Both the position numbers and the translations under genes were made by a program. Shown in pieces: positions 7,945 through 17,075 of a DNA stretch of 46,316 nt (within the stretch, counting starts at the first letter, position 1; each line of letters opens with the position of its first letter). This DNA is from Sphingomonadales bacterium (GTDB taxonomy: Bacteria; Pseudomonadota; Alphaproteobacteria; Sphingomonadales; Sphingomonadaceae): positions 1 to 46,316 of the forward strand of contig JAIEOM010000027.1 in the NCBI GenBank assembly GCA_019750455.1. The letters run 5' to 3'. The notes beneath the pieces are model-generated. The model was not told the origin of the DNA. It made no database searches and was given only the letters and a program-made list of their open reading frames with translations.

Positions 7945-8934
7945 ATGAACGCGCCCTTTCCCGCTGCCGATGCTCCCGCCACCGACCAAGCTTCGGGGCT
8001 GCCGCCCCTCAACCTGCTGATCGCCGCCCCGCGCGGCTTTTGCGCCGGGGTCGACCGCGCGATCGAGATCGTCGAGAAGGCGCTCGAACGCTATGGCGCG
8101 CCGGTCTATGTCCGGCACGAGATCGTCCACAACAAATACGTGGTCGAAGGGCTGAAGGCCAAGGGCGCGATCTTCGTCAAGGAACTGAACGAGGTGCCCG
8201 ATGATGCGCCGGTGGTGTTCAGCGCCCACGGCGTGCCCAAAGCGGTCCCCGCGGAAGCCAAGCGCCGCCAGCTGCTCTATGTCGATGCCACCTGCCCGCT
8301 GGTCAGCAAGATCCACCGTCAGGCCGAACGCCAGATCGAAAAGGGCCGTCACATCATCTTCATCGGCCACGAAGGCCACCCCGAGGTGATCGGCACCATG
8401 GGTCAGGTGGAGCCCGGGCAGATGACGCTGGTCGAAACCATCGAGGACGTGGACAAGCTGCCCTTCGATTCCGACGAGGAACTGGCCTACCTTACCCAGA
8501 CCACCCTGTCGGTGGACGACACGCGCGAGGTGATCCAGGCGCTGGAATGGCGCTATCCCAACATCCTCGGGCCGAAGGCGGAAGACATCTGCTATGCGAC
8601 CTCCAACCGTCAGGCGGCGGTCAAGGAATTGGCGCACGACTGCGATCTGGTGCTGGTGATCGGCGCGCCGAATTCCTCGAACTCGCTGCGCCTGGTCGAG
8701 GTGTCGGAACGGCTCGGGACACCCGCCAAGCTGATCCAGCGCGCCTCCGAAATCGACTTCGCCTGGCTTGAGGGCGTGGAGACGCTCGGCCTGACGGCGG
8801 GGGCATCGGCGCCTGAAATCCTTGTGCGCGAGGTCGTCGCGGCGCTGCAACAGCACCGCACGATCCACGAAAAGGAAATCACCGCCACTGTCGAGAAGAT
8901 GGTGTTCAAGCTGCCCCGCCAGCTGACCGAATAG
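7945..8934 (+). CDS. ispH: 4-hydroxy-3-methylbut-2-enyl diphosphate reductase
   Basis: A 329-residue IspH (LytB), the last enzyme of the MEP isoprenoid pathway, reducing HMBPP to IPP and DMAPP with a [4Fe-4S] cluster. The three cluster-binding cysteines are in [19 protein letters not shown] and [11 protein letters not shown]. The catalytic EGHPE loop is in [16 protein letters not shown], and SAHGVP and GAPNSSNS are also present. The first about 20 residues are a variable Ala/Pro-rich extension. A GAGGGGAGGA ribosome site lies just before the ATG. It starts an ispH-thrB-rnhA set that is common in alphaproteobacteria. Confidence 0.97.
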   Translation: MNAPFPAADAPATDQASGLPPLNLLIAAPRGFCAGVDRAIEIVEKALERYGAPVYVRHEIVHNKYVVEGLKAKGAIFVKELNEVPDDAPVVFSAHGVPKAVPAEAKRRQLLYVDATCPLVSKIHRQAERQIEKGRHIIFIGHEGHPEVIGTMGQVEPGQMTLVETIEDVDKLPFDSDEELAYLTQTTLSVDDTREVIQALEWRYPNILGPKAEDICYATSNRQAAVKELAHDCDLVLVIGAPNSSNSLRLVEVSERLGTPAKLIQRASEIDFAWLEGVETLGLTAGASAPEILVREVVAALQQHRTIHEKEITATVEKMVFKLPRQLTE

Positions 8935-8948
8935 CGCGCGGCAGGGCA

Positions 8949-9920
8949 ATGGCGGTCTACACCCACCTCGGCGCGGAGGATCTCGCCCGGCTGATCGGCG
9001 AATATGACGTGGGCGGGCTGGTGATGGCCAAGGGCATCGCCGAGGGCGTGTCCAATTCCAACTGGCTGGTCGAGACGACCGGCTCGGCAGGGTCGGGGAC
9101 GCGCTTCATCCTGACGCTCTACGAGCGGCGGATCGACTATGCGGATCTGCCCTATTTCCTCGGGCTGCTCGATCATCTCGCGGCCAAAGGCTGCCCGGTG
9201 CCGCGCACCATGCACGACCGCAGCGGAGCATCGTGGCGCATGGTCGAAGGCAAGGCGGCGGCGCTGATCGAGTTCCTGCCCGGCGTTTCCCCCACCCGCC
9301 CCACCCCCGCACAGGCGCGCGCCATCGGCGCGGTGCTGGCGAACCTGCACCTTGCCGCGGCGGATTTCCCGCAGACCCGCGCCAATGCGATGGATTTTGC
9401 CGCGAGCGCCGCGATTCTCGCCCAATGCGGCCCGGCGCCGCTGGCGACGATCGATCCTCAGCTTCCCGCGATGCTCGCCCATGCACAGGCCGCCGCCGCG
9501 CTTGACCTTTCGGCCCTGCCCCGGTCCCAGACCCACACCGATCTGTTCCCCGACAACGTGTTGATGCTCGGCGACCGGGTGACGGGGCTGATCGATTTCT
9601 ACTTCGCCTGCACCGGTCCGATGGTGCTCGATCTGGCGGTGACCCATGCGGCGTGGTGCTTCGATGCGCAGAACGCCTACCGCAGCGATTGCGGGGCGGC
9701 TCTGATCGAGGGGTATCAGTCCGTCCGCCGGCTGACGCCCGAAGAGCGCGCGCTGTTCCCCGAGGTTGCCAAGGGCGCCGCCTTGCGCTTCGTCGCCTCC
9801 CGCGCCGAGGACTGGCTGGATACGCCCGACGATGCCCTCGTCACCCGCAAGGACCCGATGCAATTCGCGCGGCGCTGGCATTTTTACCACGACCACGGCG
9901 CGGCCCTGCTTGCAGGCTGA
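8949..9920 (+). CDS. thrB: Homoserine kinase (aminoglycoside-phosphotransferase fold)
   Basis: A 323-residue kinase of the APH/choline-kinase fold rather than the GHMP fold; alphaproteobacteria use this type II ThrB to phosphorylate L-homoserine on the way to threonine. Visible features are the N-terminal [12 protein letters not shown] nucleotide-binding strand-loop, the catalytic loop [12 protein letters not shown] (Brenner-type HxDxxxxN) and the metal-binding [11 protein letters not shown]. It follows ispH by 14 bases and precedes rnhA by 25, so the three are probably co-transcribed. Confidence 0.93.
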   Translation: MAVYTHLGAEDLARLIGEYDVGGLVMAKGIAEGVSNSNWLVETTGSAGSGTRFILTLYERRIDYADLPYFLGLLDHLAAKGCPVPRTMHDRSGASWRMVEGKAAALIEFLPGVSPTRPTPAQARAIGAVLANLHLAAADFPQTRANAMDFAASAAILAQCGPAPLATIDPQLPAMLAHAQAAAALDLSALPRSQTHTDLFPDNVLMLGDRVTGLIDFYFACTGPMVLDLAVTHAAWCFDAQNAYRSDCGAALIEGYQSVRRLTPEERALFPEVAKGAALRFVASRAEDWLDTPDDALVTRKDPMQFARRWHFYHDHGAALLAG

Positions 9921-9945
9921 GGCTCCGCCCGCCAAAGCCACGCGC

Positions 9946-10404
9946 ATGAAACAGGTCGACATCTTCACCGACGGTGCCTGCAAGGGCAATCCGGGCCCGG
10001 GCGGCTGGGCCGCGATCCTGCGCAGCGGCGGTCACGAGAAGGAGCTGGTCGGCGGCGAGCCCGAGACGACCAACAACCGGATGGAGATGACCGCGGTGCT
10101 GCGCGGCCTCACCGCGCTGAAGGAGCCCTGCACCGTCACCGTCCACACCGACAGCCGCTATGTCATCGACGGGATGACCCAGTGGATTTTCGGCTGGCAG
10201 AAGCGCGGCTGGGTGAATGCGGCGAAAAAGCCCGTCGCCAACGAGGACCTGTGGCGCGAGCTGATCGCGGCGGTGCGGCCGCACAAGGTGTCATGGGAAT
10301 GGGTCAAGGGGCACTCCGGCCACCCCGAAAACGAACGCTGCGACGTGTTGGCGAGCGAGGAAGCGGCGCGGCAGGCGGATCCCAAGTCGACCTTCAAGCA
10401 CTAG
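9946..10404 (+). CDS. rnhA: Ribonuclease HI
   Basis: A 152-residue RNase HI that cleaves RNA in RNA-DNA hybrids. All four catalytic carboxylates are visible: Asp9 in [12 protein letters not shown], Glu47 in NNRMEMTAV, Asp69 in [11 protein letters not shown] and Asp133 in ENERCDVLA; the His of KGHSGHPEN is also present. The basic handle-like segment ([21 protein letters not shown]) is retained. The ATG at 9946 fits family length; a longer in-frame extension overlaps thrB and is rejected. Confidence 0.97.
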   Translation: MKQVDIFTDGACKGNPGPGGWAAILRSGGHEKELVGGEPETTNNRMEMTAVLRGLTALKEPCTVTVHTDSRYVIDGMTQWIFGWQKRGWVNAAKKPVANEDLWRELIAAVRPHKVSWEWVKGHSGHPENERCDVLASEEAARQADPKSTFKH

Positions 10405-10413
10405 GCGCTGTTT

Positions 10414-10517
10414 TCGTCGTTGCGAGCGAAGCGAAGCAATCCATAGCCGGACCGCGCCACAGGCGGACAGGGCGCGTGATGGATTGCTTCGTCGCCTTCG
10501 GCTCCTCGCAATGACGA
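10414..10517. repeat. 104-bp imperfect palindromic interspersed repeat
   Basis: The ends TCGTCGTTGCGAG and CTCGCAATGACGA are inverted copies with one mismatch, and the next blocks GAAGCAATCCAT and ATGGATTGCTTCG are also inverted, leaving a short GC-rich centre. From general familiarity, sequences reading CGTCATTGCGAGGAGC...GAAGCAATCC are a widespread mobile palindromic element in alphaproteobacterial intergenic DNA. It fills most of the gap between rnhA and the convergent DUF1508 gene and would fold into a long hairpin in RNA, so it may also act as a transcription boundary. Confidence 0.85.
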
Positions 10518-10526
10518 GGGAAGAAC

Positions 10527-10703
10527 TCAGCTGTTATCTTCGACTTCCGCACCGGGGCCGTTCTTCTTGATCGAATCGATCGCGTTCTGCGCGCTCGCCT
10601 TGCTCGAATAGCCCTGGGTCGAGAACATCACTTCCGAATTGTACTTGAAGCGCACGCGGAACTCGCCGGCGTTGTCCTTGTAGATCTCGAACTTGTGAGC
10701 CAT
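10527..10703 (-). CDS. DUF1508 (YegP-type) small protein
   Basis: A 58-residue protein consisting of a single DUF1508 unit: MAHKFEIYKDNAGEFRVRFKYNSEVMF followed by STQGYSSKASAQNAIDSIKKN. The pattern F.I.KD..G.FR.R.K..N.E....S.GY..K..A...I.S.K is characteristic. E. coli YegP has two tandem units; this is the one-unit form. Biochemical function is not established; some family members are stress-related. The ATG at 10703 has an AGGAGA element about nine bases upstream. It is 61 bases downstream of the FAD oxidoreductase and may be read separately. Confidence 0.9.
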   Translation of the reverse strand: MAHKFEIYKDNAGEFRVRFKYNSEVMFSTQGYSSKASAQNAIDSIKKNGPGAEVEDNS

Positions 10704-10764
10704 CGGTATTCTCTCCTGAGTGGTTAATCCACGTAAGGGAAATGCCAGATGCCAGCGGGCTTGC

Positions 10765-11874
10765 CTAGGCCGATTGTAATGTCTGGGCGAAACGCGCGGG
10801 GGCATAGGCGGCCGCGTCGATGCCCGCCGTCATCGCGTCCGCCCCCTGCCCTAGCAGCGCCTGCGCGCCCAGCCGTGCGGCGGCAGGGGCGGTCTGGATG
10901 CCGAAACCGCCCTGCCCGGCAAACCAGAAAAAGCCATCGGCTTCGGGCGCGAAACCATAGACCGGCATCCGGTCGGGGGCGAAGCTTCTGAGGCCCGCCC
11001 AGCGCCGCTCGACCGCCTCGATCTGCCAGTCGGTAACATTCTGGAAGCGGTCGATGGCGATGGCGACATCGAGCTCTTCGGGCGCAGCGTCGCAGGGATC
11101 GGACGGCACCTCGTCATGCGGCGAGAGCCAGAGGCGGCCCGCGTCCGGCTTGAAATAGAAGCTGCCGCCCACGTCGATGACCAGTGGCAGATCGGCGGGC
11201 GCCGCGGGTGCGACTCGCAGCACGGCGACGGTGCGGCGGAAGGGCGCGATGCCGATGGGGCGCGCGCCCGCAAGCCGCGCGATGTCATCCGCCCACGCGC
11301 CTGCCGCGTTCACAAGGGTCGCTGCCTGCCAGATCTCGCCGCGCTCAGACGTGATCCTCCACACGCCTTCCGCACGCGCAAGCCCGCTCACCCGCGCGCG
11401 GGTGGCCATCGTCACGCCCTGCCGCCGCGCCTCGGCCAGATAATGCTGATGCAGCCCTGCCACGTCGATATCCGCGCAGGCGGGCTGGTAAAGCGCCTCG
11501 CTCCATTCCGGGCGGATATGCGGCACATGATCGGCCAGCGCCGCGCGCGAGAGCGGGGCGATCTGCACCCCTGTCCCGTCATAGCTGGCGCGGAATTGCG
11601 CCATCGCCGCTCTGTCCTCGCCGCGGCCGATGTAAAGCGCACCGCGCGGGGTGAGAAAACCGTGTTGGCCCAGATAGCTGCCCGAAGCGCGGGTCAGTGG
11701 CACCACGCCGGGGCCGCCATAACATTCCTCCCAGAACGCCGCAGAGCGCCCCGTGGCGTGATAGCCCGGCGCGTCCTCGGCCTCGAGCAGCAGGACGCGG
11801 GCGTGGGGGGCAAGCTCGGCAGCAAGGCTCGCGCCCGCCATGCCGGCGCCGATCACGGCAATATCGTGGATCAT
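10765..11874 (-). CDS. FAD-dependent D-amino-acid dehydrogenase-like oxidoreductase (DauA-like)
   Basis: A 369-residue DAO-fold flavoprotein. The dinucleotide-binding start IAVIGAGMAGASLAAELAPH contains GxGxxG (Gly9, Gly11, Gly14), and the E-A-E strand end (LLLEAEDAPGYHATGRSAAFWEECYG) carries the GYH.TGRSA motif typical of the D-arginine dehydrogenase DauA. The C-terminal GQGGFGIQTAPAAARLGAQALLG is the second FAD contact. DauA-like enzymes deaminate D-amino acids to 2-oxo acids and pass electrons to the respiratory chain; the substrate here is not determined. Its ATG overlaps the stop of the hydrolase gene as ATGA, so the pair is translated together. Confidence 0.85.
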   Translation of the reverse strand: MIHDIAVIGAGMAGASLAAELAPHARVLLLEAEDAPGYHATGRSAAFWEECYGGPGVVPLTRASGSYLGQHGFLTPRGALYIGRGEDRAAMAQFRASYDGTGVQIAPLSRAALADHVPHIRPEWSEALYQPACADIDVAGLHQHYLAEARRQGVTMATRARVSGLARAEGVWRITSERGEIWQAATLVNAAGAWADDIARLAGARPIGIAPFRRTVAVLRVAPAAPADLPLVIDVGGSFYFKPDAGRLWLSPHDEVPSDPCDAAPEELDVAIAIDRFQNVTDWQIEAVERRWAGLRSFAPDRMPVYGFAPEADGFFWFAGQGGFGIQTAPAAARLGAQALLGQGADAMTAGIDAAAYAPARFAQTLQSA

Positions 11875-12848
11875 GGCGCCGATGAACCGGGGGGCGCGGC
11901 CCTGTCGAGGAACCCGGCAATCCGCGCCATGATGGGTCCGCGCACCGCATCCACCTCGCGCAGCACCTCGTGATGGGCCTCCTCGCCCAGCGCCATGATT
12001 TCGCCCTTGGGCAGACGGCGCGCGGCGGCGAGGTTGGCGGGATGGCTGACCAGCTTGTCGGACGCGGTCGAGATGATCAGCACCGGCACGTCCACGCCCT
12101 CCAGCGCGCCGCGGGCCTCAAGCCGGATCCACGAGGCATAGGCACGCTCGACCCAGCGCCAGCTGGCCGGGCCCATCACCAGCTGCGGGCGGTGTTCGCG
12201 CCACCAGCCCTCGTCGGCGTAGCGTTCGGGATCATGGGTGAGCAGGTTCGCGCGGCCCACGGGCAGCTCGCCCGGCTTCTCGCTCCATTTCCACGCCTGC
12301 CGCATCGGATCGCCGACCTTGCACATCAGCTGCGCAACGCGGTGGAGCATGCCGAGCGGCAACGGCGGGCCGCTCATGCCGGTCATCGGCGCGCTCAGCA
12401 CCACCGCATCGGGCCTTACCCGCTGCGCCACGAGCGCGCGGAGTACGATATGCCCGCCCATCGAATGCGCGGCGAGCACGTGCGGCCCCGGTGTTTCGGC
12501 AACCCACCGCTCCCACAGCAGGGCGAGGTCATCGATCCAGATGCCGAAATCCTCGACATGTCCGGTCACCGCATCCTTGCCGAGCCGCCCCGATCCGGCC
12601 TGCCCGCGCCAGTCCGAGGCCGTCACCCGCCACCCGGCGCGGTGCCATTCCTCCAGCGCTTCTAGATACTTCTCGTAGAAATCGCCGCGGCCGGGGAAGA
12701 AGAGGATCGATCCGCGGGCAGGCGATGCCGCGCCCGGCCAGTCGATACGGCGGATCACGTGGCCATCGGCAGCCGCCCAGGTGCTCTCCCGCGCTTCGGC
12801 GGGGATCGCCCGGCGGTCGATCACGGCGTCACTCACCGCAATGTTCAT
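11871..12848 (-). CDS. Alpha/beta hydrolase, PldB / monoglyceride-lipase type
   Basis: A 325-residue serine hydrolase. The oxyanion strand-turn ILFFPGRGDFYEKYLEALEEWH, the WRGQAGSGR segment and the nucleophile elbow AAHSMGGH (Ser129) match the serine-aminopeptidase S33 / lysophospholipase L2 group. The acid (IISTASDKLVS) and the His (GEEAHHEVLREVD) complete the triad. No signal peptide is seen. The ATG at 12848 was chosen because the upstream in-frame stretch overlaps the divergent pilus promoter region and does not look coding. It is coupled to the downstream flavoprotein by an ATGA overlap; a shared pathway is possible but not shown. Confidence 0.85.
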   Translation of the reverse strand: MNIAVSDAVIDRRAIPAEARESTWAAADGHVIRRIDWPGAASPARGSILFFPGRGDFYEKYLEALEEWHRAGWRVTASDWRGQAGSGRLGKDAVTGHVEDFGIWIDDLALLWERWVAETPGPHVLAAHSMGGHIVLRALVAQRVRPDAVVLSAPMTGMSGPPLPLGMLHRVAQLMCKVGDPMRQAWKWSEKPGELPVGRANLLTHDPERYADEGWWREHRPQLVMGPASWRWVERAYASWIRLEARGALEGVDVPVLIISTASDKLVSHPANLAAARRLPKGEIMALGEEAHHEVLREVDAVRGPIMARIAGFLDRAAPPGSSAP

Positions 12849-12981
12849 CGGTCCCTCCCGCAAAACGCGGACTGCGCGCCGCCAATCGTGGTTACTATTT
12901 GGTAAGTCATAATCTGTAGCAGGTGTCCCAATGAAGGACGGCCGACGCGTGGTGCGCGGCCTTGCCGGGGGCACGAAGTCG

Positions 12982-13467
12982 ATGAACACCATTTCCTACG
13001 GTCTGCTGATCGCCTTGGCAATTGCGCTGCTGGTGGCCGCATTCACGGATATCCGCCGCCGCCAGATCGACAACTGGCTGAACCTTGCCATCGCGTTGGC
13101 GGCGCCCGCCTTCTGGTGGTCGCAGGGGCTTTCGCTGTGGCCCGATGTCGCGCTGCAACTGGGCATGGCTGTGGGGGCCTTCGCGATTCTTGCCGCGCTG
13201 TTCGCGATGAAGGTGATGGGCGGGGGCGATGTGAAGCTGCTGACTGCGCTCGCGCTGTGGATTCCGTTCTACGAATACATGCAACTGCTGCTGATCATGT
13301 CGATCGCCGGGGGCATCCTGACCGTGATGCTGGTGTTCTGGCACGTCGCCCGCCGCCAGCGCGATCGCATCGCCGTGCCCTATGGCGTGGCGATTGCGGT
13401 GGGCGGTCTTTGGACGCTGGCGATCAATTATCTGCCTGAGGGGGCGATCGCGTCTGTCACCGCATAA
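12982..13467 (+). CDS. cpaA: Prepilin peptidase CpaA/TadV
   Basis: A 161-residue multi-span membrane aspartyl protease that cleaves Flp-type prepilins. Both catalytic aspartates are visible: Asp23 in AAFTDIRRRQIDNWLN and Asp83 in MKVMGGGDVKLLTAL (the GxGD motif). It lacks the N-terminal methylase domain of PilD, as expected for the Tad type. I chose the ATG at 12982 so the protein begins at its first membrane helix; an in-frame ATG at 12931 would add a 17-residue basic extension and cannot be excluded. It starts the cpa/tad operon and is divergent from the hydrolase gene. Confidence 0.92.
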   Translation: MNTISYGLLIALAIALLVAAFTDIRRRQIDNWLNLAIALAAPAFWWSQGLSLWPDVALQLGMAVGAFAILAALFAMKVMGGGDVKLLTALALWIPFYEYMQLLLIMSIAGGILTVMLVFWHVARRQRDRIAVPYGVAIAVGGLWTLAINYLPEGAIASVTA

Positions 13468-13556
13468 CCCGATTTTAACCAGTCAGGACTTACGCAGTGA
13501 AACCATACCTGCCCGCTAACCAATCTAAGGGCGATTACGAGGGGGCTATTTGAGCC

Positions 13557-14675
13557 ATGGATAGGAAGAAACTGGTTCTGCTGCTCGGCGCGCTGATCAT
13601 CGCGATCGGGACGGCTTTCGCCGCTCGCAGCATCTTCGCCGGAGGCGCCGCCCCCGATGCCGATGCTGCATCTGTGCCCACCGGGCCGCGCGTGCTGGTT
13701 GCCAAACGGGCACTGACCGCGGGCACCATCATCACCGCCGATGCGCTGGCCTTCCAGCCCTGGCCCAAGGAGCTGGTGCAGGACGCCTACTTCATCGACG
13801 GCGAGGCCGACATGAACAAGCTGCTCGGCACGGTCGTGCGCTATCCGGTGACCGCCGGCGAGCCGGTCACGCAGGGCTCGCTTGTCGCGCCGGGCGACCG
13901 CGGCTTCCTTGCAGCGGCTCTCGGGCCGGGCATGCGCGCCGTGACGGTGCCGGTTTCGGCAACCACCGGTGTGGCAGGTTTCGTCTTCGCCGGTGACCGC
14001 GTCGATCTGGTGCTGACCCAGCAGATCGAGGGCGCCGACCAATCCGCCCCGCTCAAGACCGCGGAAACCGTGCTGCGCAACCTGCGCGTGCTGGCAACCG
14101 ACCAGGCAGTCGAGAAGAAGGTGGACGAGAACGGCAAGACCGAAGTCACCGAATTCCGCACGGTCACGCTCGAAGTGACGCCCAAGATCGCGGAAAAGAT
14201 CGCGGTGGCCCAGACGATCGGCACCATCAGCCTTGCGCTGCGCTCGATCGCCGACAGCCAGTCGGAACTGGAACGCGCTGTGGCTGCTGGCGACATCCAG
14301 ATCCCCGAAGGCGCTACGCCGGAACAGGAAGAGCGTCTGCTCAAGGCCGCGATGGCACGCCCGATCGACAAGGGCACGACCTTCGTGACCGGCGGCGATG
14401 TGTCGCGCTTCCAGCGCACCACCGTGCCGCCCAAGGCTGCCCCGCAGGCCTATTCTGCTCCGGCAGCAGCTCCGGCTGCGGCTCCGGCCGGCGGCAGCGG
14501 CAACGCGGCGCCCGCCTACAAGGGTCCGAGCGTCCGCGTCACCCGCGGCAAGGAAACCACCGAAACGCCCGTCAGCACCAAGGCCGCTGTCGGTTCAATG
14601 GTCTCGAGCCAGGCCAATGGCGTGCGCCGCGCCGGGCAGACCCTGCCCGCCGCCGGTGCCACGCTGGTATTCTGA
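13557..14675 (+). CDS. cpaB: Flp pilus assembly protein CpaB/RcpC
   Basis: A 372-residue periplasmic protein with a signal-anchor (MDRKKLVLLLGALIIAIGTAFAARSIF), then a SAF-like domain (PRVLVAKRALTAGTIITADALAFQPWP) and the RcpC/CpaB domain that follows it, LGPGMRAVTVPVSATTGVAGFVFAGDRVDLVLT. The C-terminal about 80 residues are Ala/Pro/Gly-rich and probably flexible. CpaB supports the secretin in the Tad machine and its SAF fold suggests peptidoglycan or glycan contact. A GAGGGGG element lies upstream of the ATG, after an 89-base gap from cpaA. Confidence 0.93.
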   Translation: MDRKKLVLLLGALIIAIGTAFAARSIFAGGAAPDADAASVPTGPRVLVAKRALTAGTIITADALAFQPWPKELVQDAYFIDGEADMNKLLGTVVRYPVTAGEPVTQGSLVAPGDRGFLAAALGPGMRAVTVPVSATTGVAGFVFAGDRVDLVLTQQIEGADQSAPLKTAETVLRNLRVLATDQAVEKKVDENGKTEVTEFRTVTLEVTPKIAEKIAVAQTIGTISLALRSIADSQSELERAVAAGDIQIPEGATPEQEERLLKAAMARPIDKGTTFVTGGDVSRFQRTTVPPKAAPQAYSAPAAAPAAAPAGGSGNAAPAYKGPSVRVTRGKETTETPVSTKAAVGSMVSSQANGVRRAGQTLPAAGATLVF

Positions 14676-14719
14676 AAGAGACCGTGACCATGTCGATCAA
14701 GCCCGAGGGGGGGAAACCC

Positions 14720-16369
14720 ATGACACGCAAGTTCAAGCTGAAGCTGCTGGTGGCCGCAATGGCTGCGGCCCCGATGGCGGCAATGCCGGCCACGACCGCG
14801 ACCGCCCAGCAGGTCGTCCGTCCCTCGCAGGAGATTGTCCTGTCGATCGGCAAGGGCGAACTGGTGACTGTGCCCGGCAGCATGGCCGATGTCTTCGTCG
14901 CCAACGAGGAAGTCGCCGATGTGCAGGTGAAGTCGCAGCGCCAGCTGTATGTCTTCGGTAAGGCGGGAGGCGAGACCACGATCTACGCCAGCAACGAACG
15001 CGGCGACGTGATCTTTTCGGCCAACATCCGCGTCGGATCGAACATCGGCAGCATCGACCAGATGCTCGCCATGGCGATGCCCGATGCCAAGGTGAGCGTG
15101 TCGACGATGGGGGCCAACACCGTGCTGCTGACCGGCACCGTGGGCGCCCCTGAAGATGCCGCCGAGGCCGAGCGTCTGGTGCAGGCCTTCCTCGGCAAGG
15201 AAGCCAATGTCATCAGCCGCCTGCGCACCGCGACACCGCTTCAGGTCAACCTTCAGGTCAAGATCGCCGAAGTGAACCGCAGCCTGCTGCGCAGCATCGG
15301 TGGCAACCTCCAGAGCTTCGACACCACCGGCGGATTCCGCTTCGGTGTCGGCACCGGATCGCGGCAGATCGTCACCGGCGAATACGGCCTTGGCGGGCCC
15401 TTCGCCACCGGCAACGGGATCACCAACCCGTCCATCACCGTGCCCGTGATCGGCGCCAACGGCCTGCCGGTGTTTGCCGAAGACGGCACGCCGGTGACCC
15501 GCGAAATCATCGGCACCGGGGTCAACAGCAACAACGGCACCACCCTTTCGGGCCTTGGCCGCCTGTTCGGCATGGACATGCTGGGCGCGCTCGACCTGTC
15601 GGAGCGTCTGGGCCTGGTGACGACCATCACCGAACCCAACCTCACCGCGCTGTCGGGTGAAACCGCGACCTTCCTTGCGGGCGGCGAATTCCCGATCCCG
15701 TTGGCGCAGGGCCTTGGTCAGGTGACGGTGCAGTTCCGCCAGTTCGGTGTCAGCCTTGCCTACACCCCGACCGTGCTTTCGAACGGCCGCATCTCGATGC
15801 GCGTGCGTCCGGAAGTGTCGGAGCTTTCGACCAATGGCGCGATCACGCTGAACGGCTTCCAGGTGCCCTCGATCACCACCCGCCGCACCGAAACCACGGT
15901 GGAGCTGGGTTCGGGTCAGAGCTTCATGATCGCCGGGCTGATGAGCGCCAACGCGCAGAACCTGCTCGACAAGGCGCCGGGCCTGGGTGACGTGCCGATC
16001 CTCGGCAACCTGTTCCGCAGCCGCGAGTTCCGCAAGGGCGAAACCGAACTGGTGATCATCGTCACCCCCTATCTGGTGAAGCCGGTGGACGCCAAGGACA
16101 TCAAGCTGCCGACCGACGGCTACCGTTCGGCCAACGAGTTCCAGCAGCTGCTCGGCTACCGCGACAATGCCGGCGTTTCGGGCGAACAGCGCCCGATGCC
16201 GACCGCCGCCCAGCCCGATGCTCCCGCGCCCAAGGTGAGCGCCGCCGATCCGGCCGCGATCATCCCTGCCGCGCCGCAGCAGCCGCGCAGCGCCGAGAAG
16301 AAGTCCCGCCGTCCCGAACGCGCCGCGAAGGCTGATGCCGCCGCTGCCGCTCCGGGCTTCAGCCTCTAA
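14720..16369 (+). CDS. cpaC: Flp pilus secretin CpaC/RcpA
   Basis: A 549-residue outer-membrane secretin for the Tad pilus. The ATG at 14720 gives a Sec signal peptide (MTRKFKLKLLVAAMAAAPMAAMPATTATAQQ), preceded by a G-run ribosome site; in-frame starts at 14690 (ATG) and 14684 (GTG) would only add a short leader. Then comes the pilus and BON-like N-terminal domain (EIVLSIGKGELVTVPG, VFVANEEVADVQV, VLLTGTVGAPEDAAEAERLV) and the secretin core with ALSGETATFLAGGEFPIP, VQFRQFGVSLAYTP and GETELVIIVTPYLVKPV. The last about 80 residues are Ala/Pro-rich. Position 15 bases before cpaD fits co-expression. Confidence 0.94.
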   Translation: MTRKFKLKLLVAAMAAAPMAAMPATTATAQQVVRPSQEIVLSIGKGELVTVPGSMADVFVANEEVADVQVKSQRQLYVFGKAGGETTIYASNERGDVIFSANIRVGSNIGSIDQMLAMAMPDAKVSVSTMGANTVLLTGTVGAPEDAAEAERLVQAFLGKEANVISRLRTATPLQVNLQVKIAEVNRSLLRSIGGNLQSFDTTGGFRFGVGTGSRQIVTGEYGLGGPFATGNGITNPSITVPVIGANGLPVFAEDGTPVTREIIGTGVNSNNGTTLSGLGRLFGMDMLGALDLSERLGLVTTITEPNLTALSGETATFLAGGEFPIPLAQGLGQVTVQFRQFGVSLAYTPTVLSNGRISMRVRPEVSELSTNGAITLNGFQVPSITTRRTETTVELGSGQSFMIAGLMSANAQNLLDKAPGLGDVPILGNLFRSREFRKGETELVIIVTPYLVKPVDAKDIKLPTDGYRSANEFQQLLGYRDNAGVSGEQRPMPTAAQPDAPAPKVSAADPAAIIPAAPQQPRSAEKKSRRPERAAKADAAAAAPGFSL

Positions 16370-16388
16370 CACGAGAAAGGTGCCTCAG

Positions 16389-17072
16389 ATGCCGAATGCA
16401 CGATCGAACCGGCTGGCCCGCGTGCCTGCCCTCACTCTCGCGCTGACGCTCGGCCTTGGCCTTGCGGGTTGTGGCGGGATGCCGACCAACACTTCGCTCT
16501 ACAGCGTCAAGCAGCCGGTGGTGGAACGCACCAACATGGTGCTGGATGTCAACACGAGCCCTTCGGGTCTCCCGATCTCGGAACAGCAGCGCCTCAACGG
16601 CTGGTTCCAGACGATGGACCTGCGTTACGGTGACCGTATCGCGATCGAGAACCCCGGGCAGAACCCGGCGGTGGCAGGCGCGATCCGCGATCTGGCGGCG
16701 CGGTACGGGCTGATGATCAGCGACACCGCCCCGGTTACCGCGGGCTATCTCCAGCCGGGCCAGGCACGCGTGGTCATCACGCGATCGACTGCCAGCGTGC
16801 CGGGCTGCCCCGACTGGTCGGCCAAATCGGACATGAACTACAACAACGGCACGAGCCCCGGTTTCGGCTGCGCGATCAACAGCAACCTCGCTGCGATGGT
16901 CGCCGATCCGCAGGATCTGCTGGAAGGCAAGAAGGGCTCGGGCGAGACGGTCATCGCGACCTCGAGCAAGGCAATCTCGACCTATCGCGAGATGGAACCG
17001 ACCGGCAAGGGCGGGCTGATGGAAGCCGGCCAGGCCGGTGGCGGCGGTGGTAACGGCGGAGGAGGTAACTAA
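16389..17072 (+). CDS. cpaD: Flp pilus lipoprotein CpaD
   Basis: A 227-residue CpaD. A type II signal peptide ends in a lipobox (LGLGLAGCGG), so the protein is probably an outer-membrane lipoprotein that assists the CpaC secretin. The mature part carries the family features VKQPVVERTNMVLDV, IAIENPGQNPAVAGAIRDLAARYG and the Cys-rich ASVPGCPDWSAKSDMNYNN...GFGCAINSNLAAMVADPQDLL. The C-terminus is a Gly-rich tail. The ATG at 16389 has a GAAAGG site; three bases separate its stop from cpaE. Confidence 0.92.
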   Translation: MPNARSNRLARVPALTLALTLGLGLAGCGGMPTNTSLYSVKQPVVERTNMVLDVNTSPSGLPISEQQRLNGWFQTMDLRYGDRIAIENPGQNPAVAGAIRDLAARYGLMISDTAPVTAGYLQPGQARVVITRSTASVPGCPDWSAKSDMNYNNGTSPGFGCAINSNLAAMVADPQDLLEGKKGSGETVIATSSKAISTYREMEPTGKGGLMEAGQAGGGGGNGGGGN

Positions 17073-17075
17073 GCC

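Noticed and set aside
12761-12780. CACGTG-containing sequence as a second parS
   Set aside because: It lies inside the hydrolase gene and matches only the central CACGTG; the flanks do not fit the consensus.
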